Below the pieces are notes generated by a model that worked only from the letters and a program-made list of their open reading frames with translations, did no database searches and had not been told where the DNA came from. Shown one piece after another: positions 26,576 through 35,941 of a stretch of 64,000 nt of DNA (the first letter of the stretch is position 1; the number at the start of each line of letters is the position of its first letter). This DNA is from Aulosira sp. FACHB-615 (lineage in GTDB: Bacteria > Cyanobacteriota > Cyanobacteriia > Cyanobacteriales > Nostocaceae), in the NCBI RefSeq assembly GCF_014698045.1, contig NZ_JACJSE010000002.1, positions 124,001 through 188,000 on the forward strand. The letters run 5' to 3'. The position numbers were made by a program, and so were the translations under genes.

Positions 26576-28021
26576 TCATTTTACTCCTGCCCAAATAATC
26601 AAAGGTTGACCAACTTGTTTATAAAGCAAACTTTCTAAAATCACCCCATTATTGTTAGCAGTTAGAGATTTATTTGGTTGGCGCAGAGATTCATATAAGC
26701 CGTTGTACCAACCTTTTTCTGATTTGAGTTGAGAAAAGACAGTATCAGTTAAAGAACGGGTGTAATCAGTTTTGTAAAGTACGTGCCAGCCGATCGCAGC
26801 TTTGGCACTGAGAAAACGTAAATTATTATGTTGTGCTTGAGTATCGGTAATTGTCGCCCAAGGTTTACCGTTGACAAACAAGCTATTGTAAACAAAATAT
26901 GGTGGACGATCTAAGTTATCTTCGGTTAGGGCGGTTAATTCTTGTGTGGCTTGATAACGCGCTGCTTGAGCCGCTAAGATTCTATCGGCATAAGCTTTTG
27001 GCAGTGCTTGGAATCCTGTTTCGATACCGTCTAGAATATATGGTTCGCTGAGGACGTAGTTATTTCCGCCGGAGTTGTTCGCATCCCGACGATCATAAGG
27101 AACACCTTGACCGTAAAGATTCACAAAAGCAGTATTCGACTGATAATCTAAGGCTTGTTTAACATCCAAACCCCAAAGCTTCAAACCATAAGCAGCATAA
27201 TTTTCATAGCCCAAGCGACCTTCTTGGTTATACTGCTCTTTACCTTCAACAACAGATGTACCGTACATCTGACCATTTTTGGTGAGGCGCTTGACTTGCC
27301 AATGTTGCCACACCGCTTGTACAGGCGATCGCATTTTGGGATACTTAGCTTCCACAATCTTCAGCCAAATTGCCATTCTTCCCAAATCAATGGCTGACCA
27401 ACCAATTTCTTCTGGTTTATCGAGTTGACCGTAATTAACAGGTATGAGAGTTTGAGCGTTGTAGACTTTGTTCGGCAGTTCACCTTTATATAAAGGTAAA
27501 GATGCCAGAGTCTGCAACATTTTGGTCATCTTCGTTTCAAATTCTGCGTTAGTAATAATGTTGAGTTCTTTGGCGCTAACCAAAGCTGCGATCGCAGCTG
27601 CTTGATCCCAAATCGTGACAGATGCAAAACCATCCACAGAATTAACTAAGCCGGTTTTCTCGTTCCAGTTTTTTTGGAAATATGACCAAGCTAAACGCGC
27701 CGCCGCCATCTCTGCTGCATCGAGTTTGCCTACTCCCGGCGCAATGTAAGGTGTTTTGCTTACAAGTTCACTGGCGGCGATTGGTGTTCCTGGTAAAACG
27801 GCGGAGTCAGCATCAAGTTTGGCGATTTTTTGGGCTTGTGGATCTACCTGATCTATGGGAGTAGCAGTTTGAGAGGCTGATACTTCGGGTGTTTGTGTCT
27901 TTTGGGAAAGACGACCAGACCAAAAATTTAACCCAGCGATCGCAATTATCGCTGTCACCACCCCTCCAACATAACTCAGGATAGATAAGCCTTTAGGTGG
28001 TGGTTGAAAATCAGAACTCAT
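26576..28021 (-). CDS. Membrane-anchored DUF3131 domain protein
   Basis: A 481-residue protein with one hydrophobic helix near the N-terminus (about 12-32), a short linker and a single DUF3131 domain (about 95-478) including G-W-S-A-I-D-L-G-R and G-Y-E-N-Y-A. It is clearly paralogous to both halves of the 938-residue protein at 17013-19829. The ATG at 28021 is preferred to a TTG at 28030. It is on the same strand as the polysaccharide genes and ends only 80 bp from the end of the inserted operon, convergent to it. The role is inferred to be glycan handling at the cell surface. Confidence 0.85.
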   Translation of the reverse strand: MSSDFQPPPKGLSILSYVGGVVTAIIAIAGLNFWSGRLSQKTQTPEVSASQTATPIDQVDPQAQKIAKLDADSAVLPGTPIAASELVSKTPYIAPGVGKLDAAEMAAARLAWSYFQKNWNEKTGLVNSVDGFASVTIWDQAAAIAALVSAKELNIITNAEFETKMTKMLQTLASLPLYKGELPNKVYNAQTLIPVNYGQLDKPEEIGWSAIDLGRMAIWLKIVEAKYPKMRSPVQAVWQHWQVKRLTKNGQMYGTSVVEGKEQYNQEGRLGYENYAAYGLKLWGLDVKQALDYQSNTAFVNLYGQGVPYDRRDANNSGGNNYVLSEPYILDGIETGFQALPKAYADRILAAQAARYQATQELTALTEDNLDRPPYFVYNSLFVNGKPWATITDTQAQHNNLRFLSAKAAIGWHVLYKTDYTRSLTDTVFSQLKSEKGWYNGLYESLRQPNKSLTANNNGVILESLLYKQVGQPLIIWAGVK

Positions 28022-28317
28022 GTTAATCAAAGCCTTATAATGTAAATCATTTTTTAGTTATCTTCATAACAAGCTTATTTTTCCCAACGTTAGGGAATAA
28101 CTCACAAATGTTAGTTGTAACCAACTGTTAGTTAAGAGTGTAAAATCACCTTTATGAAAGGTTTTTCGGGTTTATTAACTTATATAAATTTGTCTCACTT
28201 CGTGATCAAACACTGTTAGGACTAACGCTTATATATACGCAGGTAATATAAATAATCAGTATAAAAATTTGCGAATTTTCATTTAATTGAGTAGCTAAAA
28301 ATACTGGTGATGGACAG

Positions 28318-29616
28318 TTAAAATTTGACACGGAACTGTCCGGTTAAAGAATTAGTACCATAGTCGCCTCCCGCCGTGTTTTGATTGCGAACATTACTAA
28401 AGCTGTAGTCTAGTTCAGCGTCTAGAATGGGCGAGAACTTAGTTGTACAGCGCCCACCGTAACCATAAGCATCGTCCAATTCACCATTTAATCGTTGTTG
28501 TCCTAAAGTGGCGAACAGCCGACAACGCAAAAAATCAGCAATCTCGCCTTCCCAAGCAACTTCAGCGTTGTATACCAAAAAATCTGGTGGAGAAAAATAG
28601 CCATTTGTGATTTCTGCATTGCGGCTATAACTCCAGTTAAATAAGTTAGCCGCCAGAGAAAATTGTCCCAACTTGCGTTCTAATCTGCTGAATGATTGAA
28701 TTTCAAAATTCCCATCATTGTAGTTACCCAAGCGCAAAGAAGAAAACAAACTTGTGTATTTATCCATTTGCCAATATAAATCAGGGCCAAACCGCCAAGC
28801 TGTAATTTGATTTTCTAAGGTTTGAGCATTAAATTTATAGGGACTGTGGTCTACATTGCCTGATAATGTGACACCCGACAGTAATTTTCCCGTAGAAGAA
28901 ACTTGAGGCGGCACTATTGGGAGTTCAAATTTAGCATTGAAATTGATGGCTGTGGGTAAGCGGTCAAAAAAATCAACTCCGGCTGTGGTGTGTAAAGTTG
29001 CGTCACCGATTTTTCCTTGCCAGCCAAGTTTTACAGGAATATTGCTAACTGATTCTATACCCGGTTGTTCAAATAAATTAAAACCAGTAGTCAAAAATAT
29101 TTTATTGCCATTAGGCGATCGCCACTGCAAAGTCGGTTCAATAAATAAATTACTTTGCCCAAAGTTATCTGTATCATTGCGAAAATTAGTTTGAATGCCT
29201 TCTAAAACTACAGGCTTAGTTGGTTTCTCAGGTTTTGATGCTGGAGGTGGACTAGGTTTTTCTGGTGGTTTTATGACTGGTGGTTTGGGTAATGGTGGCG
29301 GTACTCGCAACCCCGGATTAAAATTTTCTGGTGCAGCAATTAAAATTGGTGCTTGATTGAATTGTTCCAGAAGTTTAATTTCCTGAATTTTTTGATTCTG
29401 AAAAAGCACAAAATCAATTGATTTTGAATTGCTTACTATTACTGGTAATGAACTCAAGTTTTGATGCAATTGAGCCGCTTGGGAATTTCCTCCAGATAAA
29501 TTCCAAAAGCTCAATATTAAAACTACTTGCCATTGAACATATTGGTAATTCCCAATCCAACCCCAGTAAAAGTTATCCCGAAATCCCAAAATATAAGATT
29601 TAAATATATTGCTCAT
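28318..29616 (-). CDS. Proline-rich outer-membrane beta-barrel protein of the polysaccharide cluster
   Basis: A 432-residue protein. The N-terminus has a hydrophobic stretch (about 28-48) with G-G-N-S-Q-A-A after it, which could be a late signal peptide. A Pro/Lys-rich linker (about 105-145) follows, then about 280 residues of alternating short strands ending in F-R-V-K-F. A terminal phenylalanine is the usual signature of outer-membrane barrels. No family is recognised. It lies on the same strand as the DUF3131 and glycosyltransferase genes, 296 bp from the nearest, so an export-pore or outer-surface anchor role for the glycan is a reasonable inference. Confidence 0.6.
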   Translation of the reverse strand: MSNIFKSYILGFRDNFYWGWIGNYQYVQWQVVLILSFWNLSGGNSQAAQLHQNLSSLPVIVSNSKSIDFVLFQNQKIQEIKLLEQFNQAPILIAAPENFNPGLRVPPPLPKPPVIKPPEKPSPPPASKPEKPTKPVVLEGIQTNFRNDTDNFGQSNLFIEPTLQWRSPNGNKIFLTTGFNLFEQPGIESVSNIPVKLGWQGKIGDATLHTTAGVDFFDRLPTAINFNAKFELPIVPPQVSSTGKLLSGVTLSGNVDHSPYKFNAQTLENQITAWRFGPDLYWQMDKYTSLFSSLRLGNYNDGNFEIQSFSRLERKLGQFSLAANLFNWSYSRNAEITNGYFSPPDFLVYNAEVAWEGEIADFLRCRLFATLGQQRLNGELDDAYGYGGRCTTKFSPILDAELDYSFSNVRNQNTAGGDYGTNSLTGQFRVKF

Positions 29617-30342
29617 TTGTAATGACTACAATTTAAGACAAAAAAAGTTACAAAAAAATGCTTGAGCAACTCCTAAATTGCTGAGACTTGGCATTATGAT
29701 GCCCAATAAAGTACTGCATCACTACACCTCCACACCCCTAAACCTCACAAGTGTAGATTTTTAACAGGGTGATGAGTAGCGACTCTAAAAATCACGATTT
29801 AATCAGAGTTCCATCCCCCTCACCCGGATTTCTCACCACACCTTTCAAAGCCTGTGCAGGGGAGCAGGGGAGAATGAAGGTACTCTCTCCCCTGCCCCTC
29901 CGCACCTCTGCCTCTCTGCCCCATCAAACGCCTGAAGCTTGTGAGAAATGCGGGTTCATACCCCCACACCCTAAATCAAGGTTTTTGGGGCATAACGTAA
30001 AAAACCTACACCCTTACACCCCTAAACCCTTAATTTCTTCAGCCCTGTTTGCAATACTTAATGTTCGATTAACTAACAATTAGATTTTCATGATATTGTG
30101 TTGTACAGCACATCTTTTCTGGATCTAGATGTGTAAACTGTATATGCTGACTCAGATTACTACATCAATTTGTGGTATAAGCTCAAGCGCCAAACAGCAG
30201 CATTACTAGTTTTGTCAAGCTCAAACAAGAGTAGACATACGAGCTTTGACCCATAAAAATTTACTAATTTATCGTAGCGTCAGATATTTGACTGACGTTA
30301 CCCAAACAGCCTTTAGCTAGACGCATAGACAAGAAAAAGCAG
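29617..30342. other. Gene-poor region with dispersed repeats
   Basis: 726 bp between the outer-membrane protein gene and the monooxygenase gene. It holds a full copy of repeat family B (29822-29955) and pyrimidine-rich ACCCCTAAACC-type stretches. The small open frame across the repeat is repeat-derived and is not called. The last 200 bases are AT-rich and should contain the promoter of the monooxygenase gene; no specific operator was recognised. Confidence 0.6.
29822..29955. repeat. Dispersed repeat family B, copy 1
   Basis: Starts CCCGGATTTCTCACC and ends GTGAGAAATGCGGG, so the ends are imperfect inverted repeats. The interior contains GGGAGCAGGGG and a matching CTCTCCCCTGCCCC arm. A nearly identical copy lies at 42212-42344, differing mainly in the number of short tandem units. 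Confidence 0.9.
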
Positions 30343-31707
30343 ATGAGCAAAACACGTAAGTTTCGTTTAGGTGCATTTATTCAAGCCACTGGACATCATG
30401 TTTCTGCATGGCGGCACCCCGATTCACAAGCAGATGCTGGGTTCAACTTTGAGCATTATAAAGAAATTACCCAGACCGCCGAACGTGGCTTGTTTGATGC
30501 AGTTTTTCTGGCAGATAGTCCAGGAGTCTGGGGTGGCTCTCCAGAGACTCAAAAACGCAATGGCAAACTAGTGCATTTCGAGCCAGTCACTTTGTTTTCG
30601 GCTTTGTCTGCTGTTACTCAAAATGTCGGCTTCATTGCTACTGCCTCCACTACCTACGAAGAACCCTACACCCTGGCACGTAAGTTTGCCTCACTAGACT
30701 ACCTCAGTAATGGTCGGGCAGGCTGGAACGTAGTTACAACAGGTAATGAGAATGCTGCTGCGAATTTTGGTCTTGAGCATCATCCAGAACATAGCCAGCG
30801 TTATGAACGGGCGGAAGAATTTGTCGAAGTAGTCAAAGGACTGTGGGATAGCTGGGACGATGATGCCTTTATTCGTGACAGAGAATCAGGCATCTATTTT
30901 GATCCCGACAAGCTGCATATACTTAACCACAAAGGCAAGCACTTTGCCGTCAGAGGCCCGTTAAATGTTGGTCGTCCGCCGCAAGGTTATCCGGTAATTG
31001 TGCAAGCTGGAGCCTCGGAATCTGGACGGGACTTGGCAGCACGGACGGCTGAAGTCATCTTTACAGCCAATCAAACCTTAGCTGATGCCCAGGAATTTTA
31101 CGCTGATGTCAAAGGTCGGTTAGCGAAATATGGGCGCTCTCCAGAGGATCTAAAAATCATGCCTGGAGCTTTCCCCATCATTGGCCGGACTGAAGCAGAA
31201 GCCCAAGAAAAATATGAGTTCCTGCAATCTTTAATTCATCCTGATGTTGCTTGGGGTATTTTAAAGACCTATTACAAAGGTGTTGATTTATCAAAATATT
31301 CTTTAGATGATTTAGCGCCTGAATTACCAAACGACACCAACAATAACAAGAGTCGTCTGAAGCTAGTAAAAGATTTAGCCACTCGTGGGACTCTCACACT
31401 CCGCCAGTTGTATCTGGCCTTGGCAACAGCAAGAGGCCATCGCACCATACTTGGTACCCCTGAAACCATTGCTGACCAACTAGAAGAATGGTTCAACAAT
31501 GGGGCAGCAGATGGCTTTAATATTATGCCGCCAATACTACCTACAGGGTTGGATGACTTTGTTAACTTAGTCGTTCCTGTTCTCCAGAAACGCGGACTAT
31601 TTCGGACTGAATACGAAGGTCGTACCCTGCGCGAAAATCTCGGTCTGCGTCGTCCAGTCAATGGTTTTGTTGCTAAACAACAGAATGAAAGATTGGTATT
31701 GGCATAA
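30343..31707 (+). CDS. FMN-dependent monooxygenase, NtaA/SnaA/DszA family
   Basis: A 454-residue luciferase-like flavin monooxygenase of the NtaA/SnaA/SoxA(DszA) group, whose members oxidise nitrilotriacetate, dibenzothiophene sulfone or related compounds with FMNH2 from a separate reductase. Typical segments are G-A-F-I-Q-A-T-G-H-H near the start, S-T-T-Y-E-E-P-Y (about 105-112), G-R-A-G-W-N-V-V-T-T (about 125-134) and Q-A-G-A-S-E-S-G (about 221-228). The length is normal for the family. No flavin reductase gene lies in this window. It is first of a same-strand group with an amidohydrolase, esterase, aldo/keto reductase and sulfonate-type binding protein, which suggests degradation of a sulfur- or nitrogen-containing organic. 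The substrate cannot be told. Confidence 0.9.
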   Translation: MSKTRKFRLGAFIQATGHHVSAWRHPDSQADAGFNFEHYKEITQTAERGLFDAVFLADSPGVWGGSPETQKRNGKLVHFEPVTLFSALSAVTQNVGFIATASTTYEEPYTLARKFASLDYLSNGRAGWNVVTTGNENAAANFGLEHHPEHSQRYERAEEFVEVVKGLWDSWDDDAFIRDRESGIYFDPDKLHILNHKGKHFAVRGPLNVGRPPQGYPVIVQAGASESGRDLAARTAEVIFTANQTLADAQEFYADVKGRLAKYGRSPEDLKIMPGAFPIIGRTEAEAQEKYEFLQSLIHPDVAWGILKTYYKGVDLSKYSLDDLAPELPNDTNNNKSRLKLVKDLATRGTLTLRQLYLALATARGHRTILGTPETIADQLEEWFNNGAADGFNIMPPILPTGLDDFVNLVVPVLQKRGLFRTEYEGRTLRENLGLRRPVNGFVAKQQNERLVLA

Positions 31708-31802
31708 ATCAAGCCGTGTGCAACTTTATCTCAAACCTAACCCCCAACCCCTTCCCTACAAGGGAAGGGGAATAAGATTCAAAGCCTCTCCCCGAAGCAG
31801 AG

Positions 31803-31948
31803 CTACCGTGTACACACAAATCCTCTGATCCCCCTAAATCCCCCTTAAAAAGGGGGACTTGAAGAAAATTCCCCCCTTAAAAAGGGGGGTTAGGGGGGAT
31901 CAAAGTGCTACTAGGCAACTTGATAAGACTTGTGTGTACACCGTAGCT
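31803..31948. mobile_element. MITE-like element G1 with 9-bp target duplication
   Basis: The ends pair as CTACCGTGTACACACAA and TTGTGTGTACACCGTAG. The element is flanked by GAAGCAGAG (31794-31802) and GAAGCGGAG (31949-31957), a 9-bp direct repeat with one mismatch. The interior contains the GATCCCCCTAAATCCCC palindromic repeat (31829-31902). The same ends with other contents occur at 47347-47556, and a solo right end at about 43108-43124. No transposase is encoded, so it must be moved in trans if active. Confidence 0.7.
31829..31902. repeat. Palindromic repeat GATCCCCCTAAATCCCCC, copy 1
   Basis: G/C-run-rich double hairpin: CCCCCTTAAAAAGGGGG followed by CCCCCCTTAAAAAGGGGGG, bounded by GATC at each end. 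Copies are also at 43005-43079 and 43569-43645. It is a familiar cyanobacterial intergenic repeat type. Confidence 0.9.
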
Positions 31949-32231
31949 GAAGCGGAGAGAGGTTTGGAGAGGGGTTTCAAAGGTAAGTATCACGTTAAAT
32001 CAGCTTTGGATCTCTGCACAACAAAAGTTTGTCGGAATGGCGTAAATCAATTTTTCACAGATGATGAAGCCACACCAGTTAAAGAGCTTTTTCTGTAGAT
32101 CCCCGCCCTACAGAACATAAAAATTTTGTCATTGGTTAATTGTGGAGCAAAGACAAAGGACAAATGACCAATGACAAAGGATAACCCTACTGCGGATGCT
32201 CAGAAAACCTTTGATTTTTGAAGGAAAAAAT

Positions 32232-33770
32232 ATGGTTGAATATAGCAGATTAAAAACTTCTCCCTCTGCCGCAATCAGAGCCACCCTTGATTATCCGGTA
32301 ATTGATACCGACGTTCATACTAATGATTTCACCCCGGCTTTTGAAGATTACATTGCTAAATACGGCGGGTCAAAGCTTGTAGACGAATTACGCAAGGCAG
32401 AATCTTCTCGGCTGAACTCTAAGAGTAACGGTAAAGACTGGTATCAACAAACTCCAGAAGAGCGTCAATACAATCGCACAATTCGATCGCCTTGGTGGGC
32501 GAGAGTTACTCGCAATACTCTAGACCTTGCTACTTACACTTTGCCTGCACTACTTTATGAACGCCAAGCAGAGCAAGGTTCAGACTATTCGGTATTGTTT
32601 CCCAATAATGTGCTTGCACCTGCTGGAGCCAGCCCAGAAAATCGCCAAGCACTACAACGGGCGGTCAATCACTACCACGCTGATATCTATCGCAAATATA
32701 GCGATCGCTTGACGGTGGTAGCTGGTATCCCAATGACTACTCCAAAAGAAGCCATCGAAGAGTTAGAGTTTGCTGTAAAAACCCTAGGTTTAAAAGTAGC
32801 AAATATTCCTGGTGGTGTGAAACGTCCAATTAAAGCGATCGCCGATAAATATCCCGCCGATCAATTCCCTGAAATCGCCAGATATGCTTCTTACATTGAC
32901 TTTTTTGGATTAGATAGCGAATACGACTACGATCCATTCTGGGCTAAGGCTGTGGAATTGGGTGTGCCAATTACTACTCACTATGGTAGCCAAGGTTGGA
33001 CGGGACGCTCTTCCATCAGTAATTACATGAACAACCACATCGGTCACTTTGCCGATGGTTCCCAAGCATTTGCTAAAGCGTTGTTCTTCGGCGGTGTTAC
33101 CAGACGTTTCCCTCAGTTGCGCGTGGGGATGCTGGAAGGTGGTGCAGATTGGGGCGCTCACGTCTACATTCATTTGGTAGACCGTTTCTCCAAACGTAAT
33201 ATCAAAGCACTGCAAAACTACAATCCAGAGCTTACCAATGCAGATGAGTTGTTTGAGTTGTTTGAGCGTTTCGGTGGCGAAATTACTGAAGGATATTCCC
33301 TCAGCAAAGAAGAATTAACCAAGAGTGTACTTGGTTCTTCCTTCAGCCGTCATAGCCGTGCGCCAATTGGTAGCGAACTTGAAGACTTTGCTGCGGCTGG
33401 AATTGAAAACATTGAAGACATCCGCGATCGCTGGGTGAATAGCTTCTTCTTTGGTTCCGAATCTGACGATCGCACCATCGCCGCAGCATTCAACAACAAA
33501 GCTAATCCCTTGGGTGTGAAGATTAACGCCATCTATTCTTCTGACGTTGGTCACTGGGATGTACCCGACCTCACCTCACCATTGTCTGAAAGCTGGGATT
33601 TGGTGAAAGAAGGCGTAATTACTGAAGACGACTTCAAAGCTTACGTATTTAGTAATCCCTACAAGTTCTATACCGAAGCTAACCCTGATTTCTTCAAGGG
33701 TACAGCGATTGAATCCAAGGTAAATAGCTTTACTTCTCCACAAGTTGATCAAAAACTTGTCGTAGCTTAA
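32232..33770 (+). CDS. Amidohydrolase family 2 metal-dependent hydrolase
   Basis: A 512-residue TIM-barrel hydrolase of the amidohydrolase-2 (decarboxylase/hydrolase) group. Metal-site segments are D-T-D-V-H (25-29), T-T-H-Y-G-S near residue 247, and S-S-D-V-G-H-W-D near residue 436. M-L-E-G-G-A-D-W-G-A-H (about 300) is also characteristic. It is longer than the usual 300-400 residues, with extra N-terminal and C-terminal parts. ATG 32232 is chosen because AAGG lies eight bases before it; ATG 32196 is in frame but has no such site. It is 87 bp before an esterase gene and likely shares its transcript. The substrate is unknown. Confidence 0.85.
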   Translation: MVEYSRLKTSPSAAIRATLDYPVIDTDVHTNDFTPAFEDYIAKYGGSKLVDELRKAESSRLNSKSNGKDWYQQTPEERQYNRTIRSPWWARVTRNTLDLATYTLPALLYERQAEQGSDYSVLFPNNVLAPAGASPENRQALQRAVNHYHADIYRKYSDRLTVVAGIPMTTPKEAIEELEFAVKTLGLKVANIPGGVKRPIKAIADKYPADQFPEIARYASYIDFFGLDSEYDYDPFWAKAVELGVPITTHYGSQGWTGRSSISNYMNNHIGHFADGSQAFAKALFFGGVTRRFPQLRVGMLEGGADWGAHVYIHLVDRFSKRNIKALQNYNPELTNADELFELFERFGGEITEGYSLSKEELTKSVLGSSFSRHSRAPIGSELEDFAAAGIENIEDIRDRWVNSFFFGSESDDRTIAAAFNNKANPLGVKINAIYSSDVGHWDVPDLTSPLSESWDLVKEGVITEDDFKAYVFSNPYKFYTEANPDFFKGTAIESKVNSFTSPQVDQKLVVA

Positions 33771-33791
33771 ATCTTTTGCTGAGAGGTTACG

Positions 33792-33824
33792 AGATCCCCG
33801 ACTTCTTTAAGAAGTCGGGGATCT
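33792..33824. repeat. Perfect 16-bp stem hairpin between amidohydrolase and esterase genes
   Basis: AGATCCCCGACTTCTT and its exact complement are separated by one T. It lies 22 bases after the amidohydrolase stop and 33 before the esterase start. Such AGATCCCCGACTTCTT palindromes are widespread in cyanobacteria. In an operon it could be an mRNA processing or stabilising structure; no T-run follows. Confidence 0.85.
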
Positions 33825-33857
33825 AACCACCAAACATACAAGGAAGGAATTATAACT

Positions 33858-34508
33858 ATGGCTATTGAACGTCGCTCTGGTTTATTGCCTTATCTGTTCT
33901 CGGCTGTTGGGGAAGATGCCAACAAACCCGCGCCTTTAGTATTGTTTTTGCATGGCGCACGCGATCGCGGTAATGATTTAGATGTGCTGCTGAAATGGGG
34001 CTTACCTCGGTTTGTGAATGAATCAAGCTCTTTACCATACTTCTTTTTAGCGCCCCAACTTCCTGAAGGACAGACTTGGGTAGAGCGAGAATCAGATGTG
34101 ATTGCTTTGTTAGATAATTTCATTGCTTCCCGGCCTATCGATGCTTCCCGTGTGATTATCTCTGGATTTAGCTTGGGAACTGCTGGGGCTTGGCATATCG
34201 CTGCTTCTCATCCTGGTCGCTTTGCTGGTTTGGTAGCGGTGTCTGGTCGCGTTCCTCAAACCTTAGAATCAAGCCAAATAGATGCACTCAAGGAAATTCC
34301 CATCCAAATATTCCAAGGTGCTAAGGATGAAAAACTCTCAATCGACGCTACACAGCAGGTTGTTGATACCTTACGGGGAGTGGGTGGCACAGTAGATTTT
34401 ACTGTATTACCTGAAGGTGATCACTTTATCGCCGATGAAGTGTATACAGACTTGAAATTGCAAAATTGGCTAATTTCACAGAGCCGTCGTGCTTCTGTAG
34501 CTGTTTAA
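33858..34508 (+). CDS. Alpha/beta hydrolase (carboxylesterase/phospholipase-like)
   Basis: A 216-residue single-domain alpha/beta hydrolase. The nucleophile elbow is G-F-S-L-G with Ser105. The other triad members are most likely Asp157 (A-K-D-E-K) and His189 (G-D-H-F), and the oxyanion loop is H-G-A-R-D at 32-36. The protein has no signal peptide, so it acts in the cytoplasm. AAGGAAGG lies about ten bases before ATG 33858, a good ribosome site. It follows the amidohydrolase by 87 bp, which suggests stepwise breakdown of an ester or amide substrate. The specific reaction is unknown. Confidence 0.88.
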   Translation: MAIERRSGLLPYLFSAVGEDANKPAPLVLFLHGARDRGNDLDVLLKWGLPRFVNESSSLPYFFLAPQLPEGQTWVERESDVIALLDNFIASRPIDASRVIISGFSLGTAGAWHIAASHPGRFAGLVAVSGRVPQTLESSQIDALKEIPIQIFQGAKDEKLSIDATQQVVDTLRGVGGTVDFTVLPEGDHFIADEVYTDLKLQNWLISQSRRASVAV

Positions 34509-34900
34509 AGCAGAAATCATAGATTTGATGTGAAATCTTCAATACGGTTCAGATAAGAATAATTAACCGCAGATGGGTGCAGATATAGACGCGCAAGCGG
34601 CTTACCGCAGGCTACGCGGATGAATCAAGATTTCTAATTAACTGAATCGTATTTGCCCATACTCCAATACCGTTCATTTAAGCAGTTTTTCTTATCTAGG
34701 ACTTACGCAAAAATTCCCACAAAGCTTAATTTATCGAACCGCCAAGTCGCCAAGAACGCCAAGAAATCTAGAGTCTGCGTAAGTCCTATTATCTTTGAGT
34801 CCTTTGTGTCCTTTGCGGTTCGTTAAAAAACTTTGCTTTCACAAAGGACTTAAGCCTTATCTAAACGGTATTTACCTATTCCCCAACTAAACCAACAACT
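34509..34900. other. Intergenic region with dispersed repeats
   Basis: 392 bp. It includes a GCAAGCGGCTTACCGCAGG-type repeat near 34600 and a short member of the AGGACTTACGCA family (34698-34787). The CTTTGAGTCCTTTGTGTCC motif near 34795 is another common cyanobacterial intergenic repeat. No gene or clear promoter was found. Confidence 0.55.
34698..34787. repeat. MITE-like repeat family D, short copy (ends AGGACTTACGCA / TGCGTAAGTCCT)
   Basis: Perfect 12-bp inverted ends enclosing about 66 bases that contain CGCCAAG tandem copies. The ends match those at 56919-57065 and 63612-63754, but the interior is unrelated to them. Confidence 0.75.
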
Positions 34901-35899
34901 ATGACATTACCAACTACGAAACTTGGTCAAACTGGATTGACTGTTTCGCGCCTTGTTCTAGGTACAATGACCTTTGGCTTGCAGACGGATGAAGAAACTT
35001 CGATAAAAATCCTCGATACAGCCGCCGAGGCGGGAATCAATTTTTTAGATACAGCCGATGTTTATCCTTTAGGTGGTGGTTTAGCTACGGCTGGGCGTAC
35101 CGAAGAAATTATTGGACGCTGGTTAAAAGGTAAGCGCGAACATTTTATTTTGGCTACCAAGGCTGTGGGCAAGGTTGGCCCTGCACCTTGGGATCAAGGA
35201 GCTTCACGCAAACATATTTTAGATGCGATCGATGCTTCCTTAAGACGACTGGGAACTGATTATGTTGACTTGTATCAACTGCATTCTGATGATGCGTCAA
35301 CTCCCCTTGATGAAACACTAGAAGCATTAGATACAGTGGTGCGTGCTGGGAAAGTGCGCTACATTGGGGTTTCTAACTATTTAGCTTACCGTCTTGCCCG
35401 TGCTTTGGGTCGGGCTGATGTGCGGAATTTAACTCGCTTCGTCTCGATTCAACCCCGCTACAATTTGTTATTTAGAGAAATTGAGCGAGAACTATTACCT
35501 TTGGCGAAGGAAGAAGGACTGGGTGTAATTCCTTACAATCCTTTGGCGGGTGGTTTGTTAACAGGTAAACATAATTTTAATCAAGGCCCCACAGCCGGCA
35601 CTCGTTTTACCTTGGGTACTGCGGCAGAACGTTATCAAGAGCGTTACTGGCGCGATCGCGAGTTCAATACTGTGGAAGAATTACGCACAGTGGCGGATCA
35701 TGCTGGTTTATCTCTGACAACTTTAGCATTAGCTTGGGTTTTGGCGAATCCGATTATTACTGCTCCTATTATTGGCGCGAGTCGTCCCGAACAACTCAGT
35801 GACAGCCTCAAAGCTTTGGAAGTCACACTTGATGAAAATTTGAAACAAAAACTCGACGATATTACCGCCGAATACAGAAGAGGAGATTCGCTGCGTTAG
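34901..35899 (+). CDS. Aldo/keto reductase
   Basis: A 332-residue NADPH-dependent oxidoreductase with a TIM barrel. The catalytic tetrad is visible as Asp50 and Tyr55 (F-L-D-T-A-D-V-Y), Lys87 (A-T-K) and His128 (Q-L-H-S). The C-terminal P-I-I-G-A-S-R cofactor segment is at about residue 287. It would reduce an aldehyde or ketone, or work in reverse, in the cytoplasm. It lies 43 bp before the binding-protein gene, so those two are probably one transcript and belong to the same metabolic task as the monooxygenase, amidohydrolase and esterase upstream. Confidence 0.93.
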   Translation: MTLPTTKLGQTGLTVSRLVLGTMTFGLQTDEETSIKILDTAAEAGINFLDTADVYPLGGGLATAGRTEEIIGRWLKGKREHFILATKAVGKVGPAPWDQGASRKHILDAIDASLRRLGTDYVDLYQLHSDDASTPLDETLEALDTVVRAGKVRYIGVSNYLAYRLARALGRADVRNLTRFVSIQPRYNLLFREIERELLPLAKEEGLGVIPYNPLAGGLLTGKHNFNQGPTAGTRFTLGTAAERYQERYWRDREFNTVEELRTVADHAGLSLTTLALAWVLANPIITAPIIGASRPEQLSDSLKALEVTLDENLKQKLDDITAEYRRGDSLR

Positions 35900-35941
35900 T
35901 ACGAGATAGGTAAGGCAAAAGGTAAAAATAAAAGCAGAATT

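Larger units (their letters stand above)
31708..32231. other. Intergenic region with a composite mobile repeat
   Basis: 524 bp between monooxygenase and amidohydrolase. The middle is an inserted repeat unit (31803-31948) with 9-bp flanking duplications, sitting inside an older CCCCAACCCC/GGAGAGG-type repeat. A small open frame across it is not considered a gene. The rest is simple intergenic sequence with the ATGACCAATGAC-type repeats common in Nostocales. Confidence 0.6.

Noticed and set aside
29769..30083. A 104-residue open frame upstream of the monooxygenase gene
   Set aside because: It runs through repeat family B and proline-rich simple sequence and has no recognisable domain; it is repeat-derived.
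31859..32098. A 79-residue open frame in the monooxygenase-amidohydrolase gap
   Set aside because: Starts inside a palindromic repeat and crosses element G1; no protein features.
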